From Nitrosomonas sp. HPC101 (lineage in GTDB: Bacteria; Pseudomonadota; Gammaproteobacteria; Burkholderiales; Nitrosomonadaceae), in assembly GCF_009833125.1 (NCBI RefSeq), contig NZ_QRCC01000014.1, positions 1-64,000 of the forward strand: DNA of 64,000 nucleotides. Reading direction: 5' to 3'. This document shows positions 8,766-19,812 of the stretch, in pieces (the first letter of the stretch is position 1; every line of letters begins with the position of its first letter). The notes below the pieces were generated by a model. That model worked only from the letters and a program-made list of their open reading frames with translations, ran no database searches and was not told the origin of the DNA. The translations under genes were made by a program, and so were the position numbers.

Positions 8766-9056
8766 ATGAATATTCGCCCTTTGCATGATCGTGTAATTGT
8801 TAAACGACTGGAAGAAGAACGCAAGACTGCATCCGGCATTGTCATTCCTGATACCGCTGCAGAAAAACCGGATCAAGGTGAGATCATCGCCGTAGGTAAG
8901 GGAAAGATTGGCGAAGACGGTAAAGTCCGTGCGCTGGAAGTCAAGACCGGCGACAAAGTACTCTTCGGCAAATATGCCGGCCAGGCTGTAAAAATCAAGG
9001 GCGAAGAGTTCCTGGTCATGCGTGAAGAAGACATCATGGGTGTGATTGAAGGTTAA
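8766..9056 (+). CDS. groES: Co-chaperonin GroES
   Basis: The 96-residue 10-kDa chaperonin caps the GroEL folding chamber as a heptamer. Family features are the start [18 protein letters not shown], the mobile loop around [12 protein letters not shown] that contacts GroEL, and the C-terminal [27 protein letters not shown] Shine-Dalgarno precedes the ATG. It is the first gene of the groESL operon, 45 bases before groEL, under the CIRCE/sigma-70 control region at 8600-8654. Confidence 0.98.
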   Translation: MNIRPLHDRVIVKRLEEERKTASGIVIPDTAAEKPDQGEIIAVGKGKIGEDGKVRALEVKTGDKVLFGKYAGQAVKIKGEEFLVMREEDIMGVIEG

Positions 9057-9077
9057 TACTAATAGATCGTTGAATAA

Positions 9078-10745
<1,668 letters not shown>

Positions 10746-10781
10746 TCGATCCGAATCAGTCTATCTGTTAACAATAACAAG

Positions 10782-10824
10782 CCACAACGGATCGGAATGC
10801 AAAAACCGGACGTTGTGGTTTTTG
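10782..10824 (+). terminator. Rho-independent terminator of groESL
   Basis: An 8-bp stem CCACAACG/CGTTGTGG, extended by an inner CGG/CCG pair, is followed by TTTTTG. It lies 36 bases after the groEL stop codon and ends the heat-shock operon before the SDR gene. Confidence 0.85.
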
Positions 10825-10864
10825 ATTTTCATCGATCGTGCCGAAATAACCATAGTGGAATACT

Positions 10865-11647
10865 TTGAAAACTTATTCGGATAACCGGAATTTGCTTGCG
10901 GATCGGGTGATCCTAGTCACAGGTGCAGGACAGGGCATTGGGCGCACAGCAGCACTCACTTTCGCTGAGTATGGCGCCACAGTCATCCTGCATGGGCGTA
11001 AAGCTGGAAAACTTGAGCGGGTGTATGATGAAATCGAAGCACTTGGCAAGGCATCAGCCATCATTTTGCCATTCGATTTCGAGCAGGTTACTGAAGCTGA
11101 CATTACGAAGCTGACTGAGGCGATTCACTCCCAAATCGGCCAACTGGATGGCATTTTGCACAATGTCGCTTGGATCAACGGCCCAATGCCGCTTGAGTTC
11201 CATACGCTTGAGCACTGGCAAACCACTCTACAGGTCAATCTTCTCATACCTGCACTGCTGACTCGCGCCTGTTTTCCATTACTCAAGGCCGCTTCTGATG
11301 CCAGCGTGATTATGACAGGAGATACTCACGGACAGGTACCCGCAGCTTACTGGGGTGCTTTTGCAGTAGCAAAGGCCGGTATAAGTGCACTGGTCAGGAT
11401 TCAGGCCGAAGAATGGGAGATTTATCCCAATTTGCGCATTAACGCGCTGATTCCTGGTGCCGTAGACACGCCACAACGGACAAAAACCCACCCAGGAAAC
11501 AATAATCGCTTGCTACCCAAACCGGAAGATCTGATGGAAACCTACCTCTTTTTGATGGGGCCAAATAGTCGTGGAGTAACTGGAAAAACTTTCAATTGCC
11601 AGAAGGAATCACTGCACAATGGACAGGAAATCTGTCCTGACAGTTAG
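10865..11647 (+). CDS. SDR-family protein, YciK-like, with substituted catalytic residues
   Basis: A 260-residue short-chain dehydrogenase/reductase most like the YciK group. The Rossmann nucleotide loop VTGAGQGIG (about residues 19-27) is intact and the HNVAW segment corresponds to the NNAG motif. At the active site, where SDR enzymes have YxxxK, this protein reads FAVAK, so the catalytic Tyr is Phe. The usual catalytic Ser region is replaced by MTGDTHG. The residual Lys is kept. It may bind NAD(P) without normal dehydrogenase chemistry. The start is a TTG at 10865, with no strong Shine-Dalgarno. It stands between the groESL terminator and tRNA-Leu. Confidence 0.82.
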   Translation: MKTYSDNRNLLADRVILVTGAGQGIGRTAALTFAEYGATVILHGRKAGKLERVYDEIEALGKASAIILPFDFEQVTEADITKLTEAIHSQIGQLDGILHNVAWINGPMPLEFHTLEHWQTTLQVNLLIPALLTRACFPLLKAASDASVIMTGDTHGQVPAAYWGAFAVAKAGISALVRIQAEEWEIYPNLRINALIPGAVDTPQRTKTHPGNNNRLLPKPEDLMETYLFLMGPNSRGVTGKTFNCQKESLHNGQEICPDS

Positions 11648-11772
11648 AAGAGAGTATAATCTGGTCATAAAAGGGTGTGGTGTGATTCGCTGCAAAACAA
11701 GCTGCGCCATGGCTGTGTAAGCAAAAATTGTTTTAGGAATTCTGATCCTGTTGCCTTTTGAACGACCGGCGC

Positions 11773-11859
<87 letters not shown>

Positions 11860-11942
11860 AGGAGCAAGAAATATTCAGATCACTCCGGCAAGATCATACC
11901 ATTTGATTAATCGAAATGTTACGTATCCGCTCAGGGAAATAG

Positions 11943-13259
11943 ATGCAAATACAAGGGAAAGTCTCCAATCCACTGGAACGCAATATTGAACTTTCTGTTT
12001 CACGGGAAAAAGTTGAAGCCGAAGTGGGCCAACGCCTGAAGCGCCTGGCTCCAAAAATCAAGATTCAAGGATTTCGTCCAGGCAAGGTTCCAATAAAGAT
12101 CGTGGCCCAGCAATATGGCCATCAGGTTGAGCATGAAGTTCTGGGAGAATTGTTGCAACAACAGTTTAGCGAGCGTATCAGTCAAGAAAACTATCGTATT
12201 GCTGGTGTTCCAAACTTTGAATCTCGAAATTCCGGAACAGATAATTCAAGCTATGAATTCCATGCAACCTTTGAAACCTATCCTGATATCGAGCTAGGTG
12301 ATTTAAGTTCGATTACGATAAACAAGCCCGTTTTACAAATCGGTGATGCGGAAATCCAGAAAACACTGGACATTTTACGCAAACAGAGGACAAGCTATAC
12401 GTCAGTAGATCGTTTGGCACAAACAGGTGACCGGGTCAACATCCATTACCAGGGATCTCTGGATGGAAAGAATTTCGCTGGCGGCCAGGCAAAGGACTTC
12501 AACGTCATTCTTGGGGAGGGGCGTCTTCTGGAAGATTTCGAGGCATCGATCCTGGGTATGGGTACAGGACAGGAAAAAACGTTTGACATGATTTTTCCTG
12601 AAGACTACTCAGGCAAGGAGGTCGCTGGAAAGAAAGTAGTCTTTACAATCCAGCTCAATCGCGTTGAAGCCCCCGAATTACCGAATATTGACAGTGAATT
12701 CGCTAAGTTACTGGGTGTTGAGGATGGCAACATCGAAAAAATGCATTCGGAAATCAAAGCCAATCTTCAGCGTGAAACTACCCAGCGCATCCGGGCGAAA
12801 CTCAAGGAACAAGTCATGCAATCCCTGCTGGACAAGGTTTCAGTACAGGTTCCAAGGACTCTGGTTCAGCAAGAGGCAGATCGGTTGATTGAAGAAATAC
12901 AAAGCACCCGGGCAGCACGTGGTCTTCATAAAGACCCGAGTCTGCAAAGAGATGCCTTTCTGGAAAAGGCTGAACAACGTGTCAGGCTGGGACTTGTTTT
13001 ATCCAAACTGATTGAAGAACATGAGCTGGGTGTAAAACCCGAGCAAATCAAAAGTTTTATTGAGGAACATGCCCAAAGTTATGAGAACCCCGAACAGGTT
13101 GTCAAGTGGCACTACACCTCTCCTGAACGGCTCAAGGAAATAGAGCCGCTTGTCTTGGAGGATAACGCCGTATCATGGATACTGGACAAAGCCAATATCG
13201 TTGATCAAAATGTTACCTTTGATGAATTAATGGGTTATTCACATGCAACCAATGCTTGA
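11943..13259 (+). CDS. tig: Trigger factor
   Basis: The ribosome-associated chaperone, 438 residues, which meets nascent chains at the exit tunnel. The N-terminal ribosome-docking signature GFRPGKVP is at about residues 43-50. An FKBP-type prolyl isomerase domain follows (about 160-245, [14 protein letters not shown] and an [12 protein letters not shown] segment), and the rest is the helical chaperone domain. It is the first gene of the classical tig-clpP-clpX-lon order, and its last codons overlap the longest possible clpP frame, so translation may be coupled. A GGGAAAT element lies before the ATG. Confidence 0.97.
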   Translation: MQIQGKVSNPLERNIELSVSREKVEAEVGQRLKRLAPKIKIQGFRPGKVPIKIVAQQYGHQVEHEVLGELLQQQFSERISQENYRIAGVPNFESRNSGTDNSSYEFHATFETYPDIELGDLSSITINKPVLQIGDAEIQKTLDILRKQRTSYTSVDRLAQTGDRVNIHYQGSLDGKNFAGGQAKDFNVILGEGRLLEDFEASILGMGTGQEKTFDMIFPEDYSGKEVAGKKVVFTIQLNRVEAPELPNIDSEFAKLLGVEDGNIEKMHSEIKANLQRETTQRIRAKLKEQVMQSLLDKVSVQVPRTLVQQEADRLIEEIQSTRAARGLHKDPSLQRDAFLEKAEQRVRLGLVLSKLIEEHELGVKPEQIKSFIEEHAQSYENPEQVVKWHYTSPERLKEIEPLVLEDNAVSWILDKANIVDQNVTFDELMGYSHATNA

Positions 13260-13887
13260 TTGGGAGAAAAACGAATTGAATACGACAGGCTTGGGCCTGA
13301 TTCCTATGGTAATCGAGTCCAGCGGTCGAGGAGAGCGCGCCTACGACATTTATTCCAGGTTGCTCAAAGAAAGAATCATTTTTCTGGTGGGCCCGGTTAC
13401 AGAAACATCTGCCAACCTGGTAATAGCACAGCTTTTGTTTTTAGAGTCTGAAAATTCAGAAAAAGATATTTCCTTATATATCAATTCTCCCGGCGGGCTT
13501 GTCACAGCAGGACTGGCTGTATACGACACGATGCAATTCATTAAACCGGATGTCAGCACACTTTGTATAGGTCAAGCTGCCAGCATGGGTGCCTTGCTGC
13601 TTACTGCAGGTGCCAAGGATAAGCGCTATTGTCTGCCTAATTCACGCGTCATGATTCACCAGCCGCTGGGAGGATTTCAGGGACAAGCATCCGACATAGA
13701 AATACACGCCAAGGAAATCCTGGCGTTGAAAGGACGTTTAAATGAAATTCTGGCAAAACATACCAGTCAGACGATCAAGACCATTGAGAAGGATACTGAT
13801 CGTGACAATTTTCTAGGTGCAGAAGCTGCAGTCAAATATGGTTTGGTGGATGCAGTGTTAACGAGCAGAAAAGTGAAACAGGAGTAA
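13243..13887 (+). CDS. clpP: ATP-dependent Clp protease proteolytic subunit
   Basis: The serine peptidase of the ClpXP and ClpAP machines; two heptameric rings form the degradation chamber. The catalytic triad is visible: Ser in [11 protein letters not shown], His in [10 protein letters not shown] and Asp in [10 protein letters not shown]. The longest frame starts at 13243 inside tig. The family usually starts just before [13 protein letters not shown]; here that is a TTG at 13276 with GGGAG upstream (203 residues), so either start is possible. It lies between tig and clpX with short gaps, consistent with one operon. Confidence 0.97.
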   Translation: MQPMLDWEKNELNTTGLGLIPMVIESSGRGERAYDIYSRLLKERIIFLVGPVTETSANLVIAQLLFLESENSEKDISLYINSPGGLVTAGLAVYDTMQFIKPDVSTLCIGQAASMGALLLTAGAKDKRYCLPNSRVMIHQPLGGFQGQASDIEIHAKEILALKGRLNEILAKHTSQTIKTIEKDTDRDNFLGAEAAVKYGLVDAVLTSRKVKQE

Positions 13888-13945
13888 TATAAATTGCTCT
13901 TGCTGAACAAGAGCAGTATTCGTATGACGATTGTGGGGTGGGATA

Positions 13946-15229
13946 ATGTCTGAAAAAACAAATGACGAAAAACTTTTGTATTGTTCTTTTTGCGGAAAAA
14001 GTCAGCGAGAGGTCAGGAAGTTAATCGCCGGACCATCTGTATTCATTTGCGATGAGTGTATCGATCTTTGTAATGACATCATTCGTGAAGAAATTCAGGT
14101 TGATGAAACTGCCAAGTTATCTAAAACAAGCTTGCCAACCCCACATGAAATTTGTGAAACCCTGGATCAATATGTCATCGGACAGGAATCCGCGAAAAAA
14201 ATACTGTCTGTCGCTGTTTACAACCACTACAAACGATTAAGAAATCTATCAAAAATTAATAATGGTAGCGATGATATTGAGCTTGCCAAAAGCAACATAC
14301 TACTGATAGGACCGACCGGATCCGGCAAGACTTTACTGGCGCAGACACTGGCAAGATTGCTGGATGTCCCGTTCGTTATTGCCGATGCAACAACACTAAC
14401 GGAAGCAGGATATGTTGGTGAAGATGTAGAAAACATTATTCAGAAGCTGCTGCAGGCAAGTAACCACGATGTTGAAAAAGCTCAGCGCGGAATTGTGTAC
14501 ATCGACGAAATAGATAAAATCTCGCGTAAATCAGACAATCCCTCCATCACCCGGGATGTCTCGGGAGAAGGTGTACAGCAGGCACTACTCAAACTAATTG
14601 AGGGCACAACCGCTCTGGTACCTCCTCAAGGTGGGCGCAAACATCCCAACCAGGAATTTATCCAGATTGATACCACAAATATACTGTTCATTTGCGGCGG
14701 AGCATTTGATGGTATTGACAAAATCATACGTGCACGCTCTGAAAAAAGTGGCATAGGCTTTGGCGCAGATGTCATCAATCAGAACGATCGCAAGGAACTG
14801 AACAAGATACTGAATGACATTGAGCCGGAAGATTTAATTAAATACGGTCTGATTCCAGAGTTTATCGGACGCTTACCGGTTGTGGCAACACTACGTGAAT
14901 TGAACGAGGCAGCGTTGATTCAAATTCTGGTCGAACCCAAGAATGCGTTGGTTAAACAATACGGCAAACTATTCAGTATGGAAGGGGGCGTTGAACTGGA
15001 GTTCCGCGAGCAGGCGCTTGTAGCAATTGCCAGGAAGGCACTTGCACGAAAAACCGGAGCACGAGGATTACGTTCCATCCTTGAAGAAACACTGTTGGAT
15101 ATTATGTATGATTTGCCTTCAATTGAGAACGTCTCCAAAGTAGTGATTGAAAGCAACTCCACCAATGATGATCTTCAACCCATCATAATTTATGCCGAAA
15201 AACCCAAATTGGCCAGAGGTTTGAAATAA
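13946..15229 (+). CDS. clpX: ATP-dependent Clp protease ATP-binding subunit ClpX
   Basis: The hexameric AAA+ unfoldase that selects substrates and feeds them to ClpP. The N-terminal C4 zinc-binding domain is intact (CSFCGKS, then CDECIDLC). The Walker A motif GPTGSGKT lies near residue 118, Walker B is in [10 protein letters not shown], and IGF-containing loop residues (SGIGFGAD) that dock on ClpP are present. The frame can be opened from a TTG at 13931, but the ATG at 13946, preceded by a G-rich GGTGGGA, gives the usual 427 residues. Confidence 0.97.
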   Translation: MSEKTNDEKLLYCSFCGKSQREVRKLIAGPSVFICDECIDLCNDIIREEIQVDETAKLSKTSLPTPHEICETLDQYVIGQESAKKILSVAVYNHYKRLRNLSKINNGSDDIELAKSNILLIGPTGSGKTLLAQTLARLLDVPFVIADATTLTEAGYVGEDVENIIQKLLQASNHDVEKAQRGIVYIDEIDKISRKSDNPSITRDVSGEGVQQALLKLIEGTTALVPPQGGRKHPNQEFIQIDTTNILFICGGAFDGIDKIIRARSEKSGIGFGADVINQNDRKELNKILNDIEPEDLIKYGLIPEFIGRLPVVATLRELNEAALIQILVEPKNALVKQYGKLFSMEGGVELEFREQALVAIARKALARKTGARGLRSILEETLLDIMYDLPSIENVSKVVIESNSTNDDLQPIIIYAEKPKLARGLK

Positions 15230-15334
15230 GTACAAGTTCTTTTAAAGGTTTGCTTCTTAGGGCATTATGAGTATCTGTTTTCAACAGTGTTACCATACCT
15301 TTGCACCCCATGTTTTCTGCAGGATACAAATGAT

Positions 15335-17761
15335 ATGACATCGGATACTCTCGAAACTAAAGAATCAAACGAGTTAGATTTACCTTTGCTCCCGCTACGT
15401 GACGTAGTGGTCTTTCCACATATGGTTATTCCGCTGTTTGTGGGGCGACCCAAATCCATCAAAGCTTTAGAAGCTGCGACAGAAGCTGGAAAAAACATTC
15501 TGTTAGTCGCTCAAAAATCAGCCACTAAAGATGATCCTTCTCCTCAGGATCTTTACAAGGTCTGTTGTGTTTCAAGCATTTTGCAAATGCTGAAACTCCC
15601 CGACGGAACAGTCAAGGTGCTGGTGGAAGGAAGCTATCGAGCAGAGATCGAATGTTTTAATGACTCCGAAACCTCCTTTTCAGGCAAAGCTGTTTCAGTT
15701 GAGATCAATGAAATTGATACATCAGAAATTGAGGCATTGCGGCGTGCACTGCTTTCTCAATTTGATCAATACGTCAAATTAAATAAAAAAATTCCATCAG
15801 AAATTCTCGCTTCCCTGACAGGAATTGATGAAGCAGGGCGATTGGCTGATACGATCGCCGCCTATCTTCCCTTGAGATTGGAACAAAAACAGGAAATTCT
15901 GGAAATTTTTGAAATTCAGCCTCGCTTAGAACGCCTGCTCGGGCTACTGGAAGCCGAGCTGGATATCCTTCAGGTGGAAAAGCGAATTCGTGGCAGAGTA
16001 AAGCGCCAGATGGAAAAAAGCCAGCGAGATTACTATCTGAATGAACAGGTCAAGGCCATTCAGAAAGAATTGGGGGAAGGGGAAGATGGTACCGATCTTG
16101 AAGAGATTGAAAGAAAAATAAAACTGGCTTCCCTGCCTAGAGAAGCATTGGCCAAGGCAGAATCCGAGCTGAAAAAACTGCGTTTGATGTCTCCTATGTC
16201 TGCTGAGGCAACAGTTGTACGCAATTATATTGATACACTGGTAGCACTACCTTGGAAACAGAAAACCAAAATCAGTAAAGAATTAAAAACTGCTGAATCG
16301 ATCCTGGATGAAGATCATTACGGCCTGGAAAAGGTAAAGGAAAGAATTGTTGAATACCTCGCGGTACAACAACGAGTTGCAAAATCCAAGGCGCCTATTC
16401 TGTGCCTCGTCGGCCCACCTGGAGTAGGCAAAACTTCGCTGGGTCGATCCATTGCCCGCGCTACAAACCGTAAATTTGTTCGCATGTCTCTTGGAGGCAT
16501 GCGCGATGAAGCCGAAATCCGTGGACACCGTCGAACTTACATAGGCTCCATGCCCGGCAAAATTCTACAAAGCATAACAAAAGTCGGTGTCAAAAACCCA
16601 CTGTTTTTACTGGATGAAGTTGATAAAATGGGGATGGATTTCCGCGGCGATCCCTCTTCTGCTTTGCTCGAAGTACTTGACCCAGAGCAAAATAACACAT
16701 TTGTTGATCACTATATCGAAGTGGAATATGATCTGTCGGATGTCATGTTTGTCGCTACAGCAAACACACTGAACATTCCTCCCGCACTTCTTGACCGAAT
16801 GGAAGTCATCCGACTTTCAGGTTATACCGAAGACGAGAAACTGAATATTGCAAAACGATATCTTCTGCCCAAGCAAATGAAAGATCACGGTTTAAGTGAA
16901 GGCGAGTTATCCATTTCCGAATCTGCATTGCGCGACATTGTTCGTTACTACACCCGAGAAGCGGGAGTACGTTCGATGGAAAGAGAAATATCCAAGATTT
17001 GCAGAAAAGTTGTCAAAACCTTGCTGGTCAAAAAGAACGAGAAAAAAACCATTATCAACTCCCGCAACCTTGATAAATATCTTGGTGTGCGTCGCTACTC
17101 TTATGGTATGGCCGATGAAAAAAATCAGGTTGGACAAGTCACAGGATTGGCCTGGACGGAGGTGGGTGGAGAGTTATTGAGGATCGAAGCAGTGGTACTG
17201 CCAGGTAAGGGGAAAACGATTACAACCGGCAAACTGGGTGAAGTCATGCAAGAATCTATTCAGGCAGCCCTGTCTGTTGTTCGGAGCCGCTCGATAGTGT
17301 TAGGGATATCAGATGATTTTTACCTGAAAAATGATATTCATATTCACCTGCCAGAAGGCGCCACACCTAAAGACGGACCAAGCGCAGGTATTGGTATCTG
17401 TCTGGCAATGGTTTCTGCTCTGACCGGAGTTCCTGTGCGGGCATCCGTTGCGATGACCGGGGAAATTACACTTAGAGGCGAAATACTTCCAATCGGTGGG
17501 CTCAAAGAAAAGCTTCTGGCTGCTCATCGCGGTGGGATAGGCACGGTTCTGATCCCGGAAGATAATGTCAAGGATTTGAGTGAAATCCCTGGAAACATCA
17601 AAAGCAAGTTGGATATCCAGCCTGTAAAATGGATCGACCAGGTATTGGAAATTGCTTTGGAATATAAACCTGATGCGATACCGCCATCGGCAATCATTGG
17701 ACAAGTCATTGCGTCCACATCTGAAGATAGCGTTACGAGAGCCCCTTCAATCAAACACTGA
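15335..17761 (+). CDS. lon: ATP-dependent protease La (Lon)
   Basis: The cytosolic AAA+ protease that degrades damaged and regulatory proteins, 808 residues. The N-terminal LON substrate-binding domain ([19 protein letters not shown]) is followed by a coiled region ([24 protein letters not shown] is the joining helix, split here for reference), the AAA+ core with GPPGVGKT, and the C-terminal peptidase domain. The Ser-Lys dyad is at Ser683 in DGPSAG and Lys726 in GGLKEKLL, the expected 43 residues apart. The ATG at 15335 has AGGAT upstream; the frame upstream of it is not part of the family. It completes the tig-clpPX-lon block. Confidence 0.97.
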   Translation: MTSDTLETKESNELDLPLLPLRDVVVFPHMVIPLFVGRPKSIKALEAATEAGKNILLVAQKSATKDDPSPQDLYKVCCVSSILQMLKLPDGTVKVLVEGSYRAEIECFNDSETSFSGKAVSVEINEIDTSEIEALRRALLSQFDQYVKLNKKIPSEILASLTGIDEAGRLADTIAAYLPLRLEQKQEILEIFEIQPRLERLLGLLEAELDILQVEKRIRGRVKRQMEKSQRDYYLNEQVKAIQKELGEGEDGTDLEEIERKIKLASLPREALAKAESELKKLRLMSPMSAEATVVRNYIDTLVALPWKQKTKISKELKTAESILDEDHYGLEKVKERIVEYLAVQQRVAKSKAPILCLVGPPGVGKTSLGRSIARATNRKFVRMSLGGMRDEAEIRGHRRTYIGSMPGKILQSITKVGVKNPLFLLDEVDKMGMDFRGDPSSALLEVLDPEQNNTFVDHYIEVEYDLSDVMFVATANTLNIPPALLDRMEVIRLSGYTEDEKLNIAKRYLLPKQMKDHGLSEGELSISESALRDIVRYYTREAGVRSMEREISKICRKVVKTLLVKKNEKKTIINSRNLDKYLGVRRYSYGMADEKNQVGQVTGLAWTEVGGELLRIEAVVLPGKGKTITTGKLGEVMQESIQAALSVVRSRSIVLGISDDFYLKNDIHIHLPEGATPKDGPSAGIGICLAMVSALTGVPVRASVAMTGEITLRGEILPIGGLKEKLLAAHRGGIGTVLIPEDNVKDLSEIPGNIKSKLDIQPVKWIDQVLEIALEYKPDAIPPSAIIGQVIASTSEDSVTRAPSIKH

Positions 17762-18036
17762 TAGCGTGTTTCTTTTAACAAGCTATTAAAGCTACCTTCC
17801 ACGGACAGGCAATAGTAAATTTCACGATCGCTTGATAAAATCCCTGCTTGATTTGAGTACGCTCTGCGCTTTCGCTCAGTCTCGCCTTGCATTGTTCTCT
17901 TGATCGAAATCTCGAACAGATCCCAAGGAAGATGCTGTTTATCCCGATTCGGGGTCAAAAATAGAAAATAAAAACGCAAAAATAGAAACCGGATTCAAAA
18001 AACAATATTTTTTACTCACACTTACTAGGAATATCC

Positions 18037-19251
18037 ATGACCACTAACAGCTTTCGTCCAGAAAAAAAAATAACCACATTTTATCCGCCTCAACGTACTC
18101 TGCTGGGCCCGGGACCATCCGATACACACTCGCGCGTCTTATCTGCCATGGCTCGCCCGACATTGGGTCACCTTGACCCGGTTTTCACCGAAATGATGGA
18201 AGAATTGAAAGGTTTGCTACGGTATGTATTCCAGACAACCAATTTACTGACTTTCCCCGTTTCCGGGCCAGGTTCGGTTGGAATGGAAATGTGTTTTGTT
18301 AACATGATTGTGCCCGGAGACAAAGTTGTTGTTTGCAGGAATGGTGTCTTTGGCGGACGGATGATTGAAAATGTTGAACGCTGTGGCGGAATTCCCTTAG
18401 CGGTAGAAGATAAATGGGGAGATCCGGTTGATCCTCAAAAAGTGGAAGATATGCTGAAGAAAAATCCAGATACCAAGATTGTGGCATTCGTACATGCCGA
18501 AACTTCTACGGGAGTTCAATCAGATGCCAAGACTATCGGCCAGATAGCAAGAAAGCATGATTGTCTGACAATTATGGATACAGTCACGTCACTGGGTGGA
18601 ACACCGGTTTATATGGACGGATGGGATATTGATGCTATTTATTCCGGTAGCCAGAAATGCTTGTCCTGTCCCCCAGGATTATCTCCTGTCAGTTTTTCAG
18701 AAAGAGTAGTAGATCTGGTCAGAAATCGTACGGAAAAAGTACACAGTTGGTTCATGGATATCAGTTTACTACTCGGCTATTGGGGGGCTTCCCGTACCTA
18801 TCATCACACTGCGCCAACCAACTCTCTATACGCTCTGCATGAATCATTGGTGATCTTGTACGAAGAAGGGCTGGAGCGTTCCTGGGCGCGGCATCATCGT
18901 AATCATAAAGCACTAAAAGCCGGTCTGGAAACTCTGGGTATCGGATATGTCGTGGATGAAGCATATCGTCTGCCACAACTGAATTCTGTGCATGTCCCAG
19001 CAGGTGTAGATGAAAAAGAAGTGCGTCGCAAACTCCTGGCTGATTACAATCTGGAAATCGGTGCCGGTTTAGGGGATTTTGCCGGAAAAATCTGGCGTAT
19101 CGGTCTGATGGGTAACTCAAGTAAGCTGGAAAATGTCATATTCTGTCTGGATGCACTGGAACATGTGCTGGCCGATCTGGGCATGAAAGTCAATAAGGGC
19201 GCGGCATCATCTGCCGCACACCAATATTACGCAAACAATCCCGCTGTATAG
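18037..19251 (+). CDS. Serine-glyoxylate aminotransferase family (class V aminotransferase)
   Basis: A PLP enzyme of the alanine/serine-glyoxylate aminotransferase family, 404 residues. The N-terminal LLGPGPSDTHSRVLSAMARPTLGHLDP segment (given in parts: GPGPS, then PTLGHLDP) is typical. HAETSTGVQSD and the PLP lysine (about residue 207, in SGSQKCLSCPPGLSP) mark the active site. It would transfer an amino group from serine or alanine to glyoxylate, giving glycine, and so fits photorespiratory glycolate salvage or the serine cycle; an autotroph with Rubisco would need the former (inference). It is followed by a perfect hairpin at 19280-19309. Confidence 0.9.
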   Translation: MTTNSFRPEKKITTFYPPQRTLLGPGPSDTHSRVLSAMARPTLGHLDPVFTEMMEELKGLLRYVFQTTNLLTFPVSGPGSVGMEMCFVNMIVPGDKVVVCRNGVFGGRMIENVERCGGIPLAVEDKWGDPVDPQKVEDMLKKNPDTKIVAFVHAETSTGVQSDAKTIGQIARKHDCLTIMDTVTSLGGTPVYMDGWDIDAIYSGSQKCLSCPPGLSPVSFSERVVDLVRNRTEKVHSWFMDISLLLGYWGASRTYHHTAPTNSLYALHESLVILYEEGLERSWARHHRNHKALKAGLETLGIGYVVDEAYRLPQLNSVHVPAGVDEKEVRRKLLADYNLEIGAGLGDFAGKIWRIGLMGNSSKLENVIFCLDALEHVLADLGMKVNKGAASSAAHQYYANNPAV

Positions 19252-19812
19252 GTAGACAGATAGCTGATCCAACAGTCTACTGGATCCGGGGACATTTACC
19301 CGGATCCAGCGAAAGATAAACTCCAATAATTCATTCGAGTATGAGACAGTTTGATTGCTTGAGAGAAGTCCATAGACACCAGGCAAGCATCGGGTGTCAT
19401 TTAATGGATTATTTGGGATAACCGTTTTGTTCGCGTTTGCTCCATCTCCAGCCATCAGATTTTTCGATGAAAACAAGCCGGTGTGTCACCATTCATTGTT
19501 GCAAAGCATTTTTCATGCACTTCATATCATCCCGCTGTCGGTGTACTTGTTGACATAATGTCAGGAATACGCCTGATGATCATCATCCACATTTCAAAGT
19601 TTTCTTTGACAGTATATAAAATATTACCCCAGCGCCATGAGATGACTGAGTTATAACACACTTGGGCAACACTGCTGACATCGATAAAAACCTCGAAATA
19701 CTGTCCACTTATCCTGCCTAAAGCACGTTATTTTTATCTGTTTCCGGTATCGAACAATATTGAGCATGCCGGATAATTTTCAAATTACTTCCAATCCTCA
19801 AGAATCGAAGAC
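19252..19812. other. 561-base intergenic region with a strong hairpin
   Basis: No gene was recognised. The first 60 bases contain the hairpin listed separately. The rest is AT-rich and holds the control region of the Lon-like gene. TTGACA-like boxes occur at about 19550 and 19604 without well-placed -10 partners, so no promoter is claimed. Confidence 0.4.
19280..19309 (+). terminator. Hairpin after the aminotransferase gene
   Basis: CTGGATCCGGG and CCCGGATCCAG form a perfect 11-bp stem around an 8-base loop, 28 bases after the stop codon. No T-run follows, so it may protect the 3' end or act with Rho rather than being a classical intrinsic terminator. Confidence 0.5.
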
